7,275 nucleotides of DNA, taken from NCBI GenBank assembly GCA_021780705.1, contig JAJXYG010000264.1, positions 1 through 7,275 of the forward strand. Direction: 5' to 3'. The translations under genes and the position numbers were made by a program. Below the pieces are notes generated by a model, which saw nothing but the letters and a program-made list of their open reading frames with translations, made no database searches and was not told where the DNA came from. Below are positions 6,951 through 7,275 of this stretch, in pieces. Every line of letters begins with the position of its first letter. The first letter of the stretch is position 1. This stretch comes from Bacteroidota bacterium. Its GTDB lineage: Bacteria > Bacteroidota > Bacteroidia > Chitinophagales > Chitinophagaceae.

Positions 6951-7275
6951 ATGGCTGCTTCCCAAAATTCCTTGACGAGTTCACGAATCTCTATCAGCTT
7001 CTTTTTCTTTTCCTACGGGTTCATCTTTGCCACATGGGCATCCCGGATTCCAGCCATCCAACAACAATTACACCTGTCTGACCCCCAACTTGGAACCGTA
7101 CTGCTTTCAATGCCCGTAGGGTCATTCCTCGCACTGCCTTTTTCGGGATATCTGGCCTCCCGCCATGGCAGCAGGATCGTGGTAATTGGTGCAGCCCTGT
7201 GTTATGCCCTGTTGTTGATTACGATTGGAAATTCCGCGGGCCGATGGATGCTTGCGGTATGTCTCTTTCTTTTTG
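6951..7275 (+). CDS. Major facilitator superfamily transporter (N-terminal part, gene runs off the window)
   Basis: Partial gene: 108 codons to the window edge. The protein is strongly hydrophobic with three probable membrane helices so far (about residues 14-30, 48-65 and 76-95). The string FATWASRIPAIQ (26-37) and the following LHLSDPQLGTVLLSMPVGSF are characteristic of the YbjJ/fucose-permease-like branch of the MFS. GYLASRHGSR (66-75), between helices 2 and 3, is the family's conserved cytoplasmic loop (motif A). An in-frame TAA at 6945-6947 makes ATG 6951 the first possible start; no Shine-Dalgarno sequence precedes it. The transported substrate cannot be inferred. It is separated from the molybdenum genes by 532 bases, so a functional link is unproven. 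Confidence 0.88.
   Translation, partial: MAASQNSLTSSRISISFFFFSYGFIFATWASRIPAIQQQLHLSDPQLGTVLLSMPVGSFLALPFSGYLASRHGSRIVVIGAALCYALLLITIGNSAGRWMLAVCLFLF

Overview
The window reads as a chromosomal segment of a Bacteroidota bacterium, probably a Cytophagales-type environmental heterotroph. The evidence is indirect. None of the six gene starts has a Shine-Dalgarno purine run; all sit behind A/T-rich leaders. Base composition is intermediate, and the protein families and signal peptides (for example ...SFA-QS) fit that phylum. No rRNA, tRNA, CRISPR array or complete insertion sequence is visible.

Layout. (1) Positions 1-653, minus strand: the N-terminal 217 codons of a secreted M16 zinc peptidase, cut by the window edge. 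(2) 654-855: a short spacer with a possible weak hairpin terminator. (3) 856-4013, minus strand: an apparent three-gene operon, in transcription order a small [2Fe-2S] subunit (3549-4013), a Tat-exported molybdopterin large subunit (1291-3465) and a monohaem cytochrome c (856-1260). (4) 4014-4267: a divergent intergenic region. (5) 4268-6418, plus strand: a second, paralogous Tat-exported molybdopterin large subunit with no iron-sulfur partner on its downstream side. (6) 6419-6950: a 532-base stretch without an intact gene, holding what look like decayed minus-strand coding fragments. (7) 6951-7275, plus strand: the start of a major facilitator transporter, cut by the window edge.

How the genes work together. 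The core is a molybdenum hydroxylase system of the isoquinoline 1-oxidoreductase / xanthine dehydrogenase superfamily. A large subunit hydroxylates an aldehyde or N-heterocycle at a molybdenum centre. Electrons pass through two [2Fe-2S] clusters in the small subunit to the exported cytochrome c and on to the respiratory chain. Both large subunits carry twin-arginine signals while the iron-sulfur subunit has none, so the small subunit is probably co-exported as a folded complex. The second large subunit faces away from the operon and may share the single iron-sulfur subunit and cytochrome, giving two substrate specificities on one electron-transfer module. The substrate cannot be read from the sequence.

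The most unusual points are this two-large/one-small arrangement, opposite departures from usual active-site motifs in the two paralogues, and the graveyard of minus-strand fragments before the transporter. I see no clearly new defence or mobile system.
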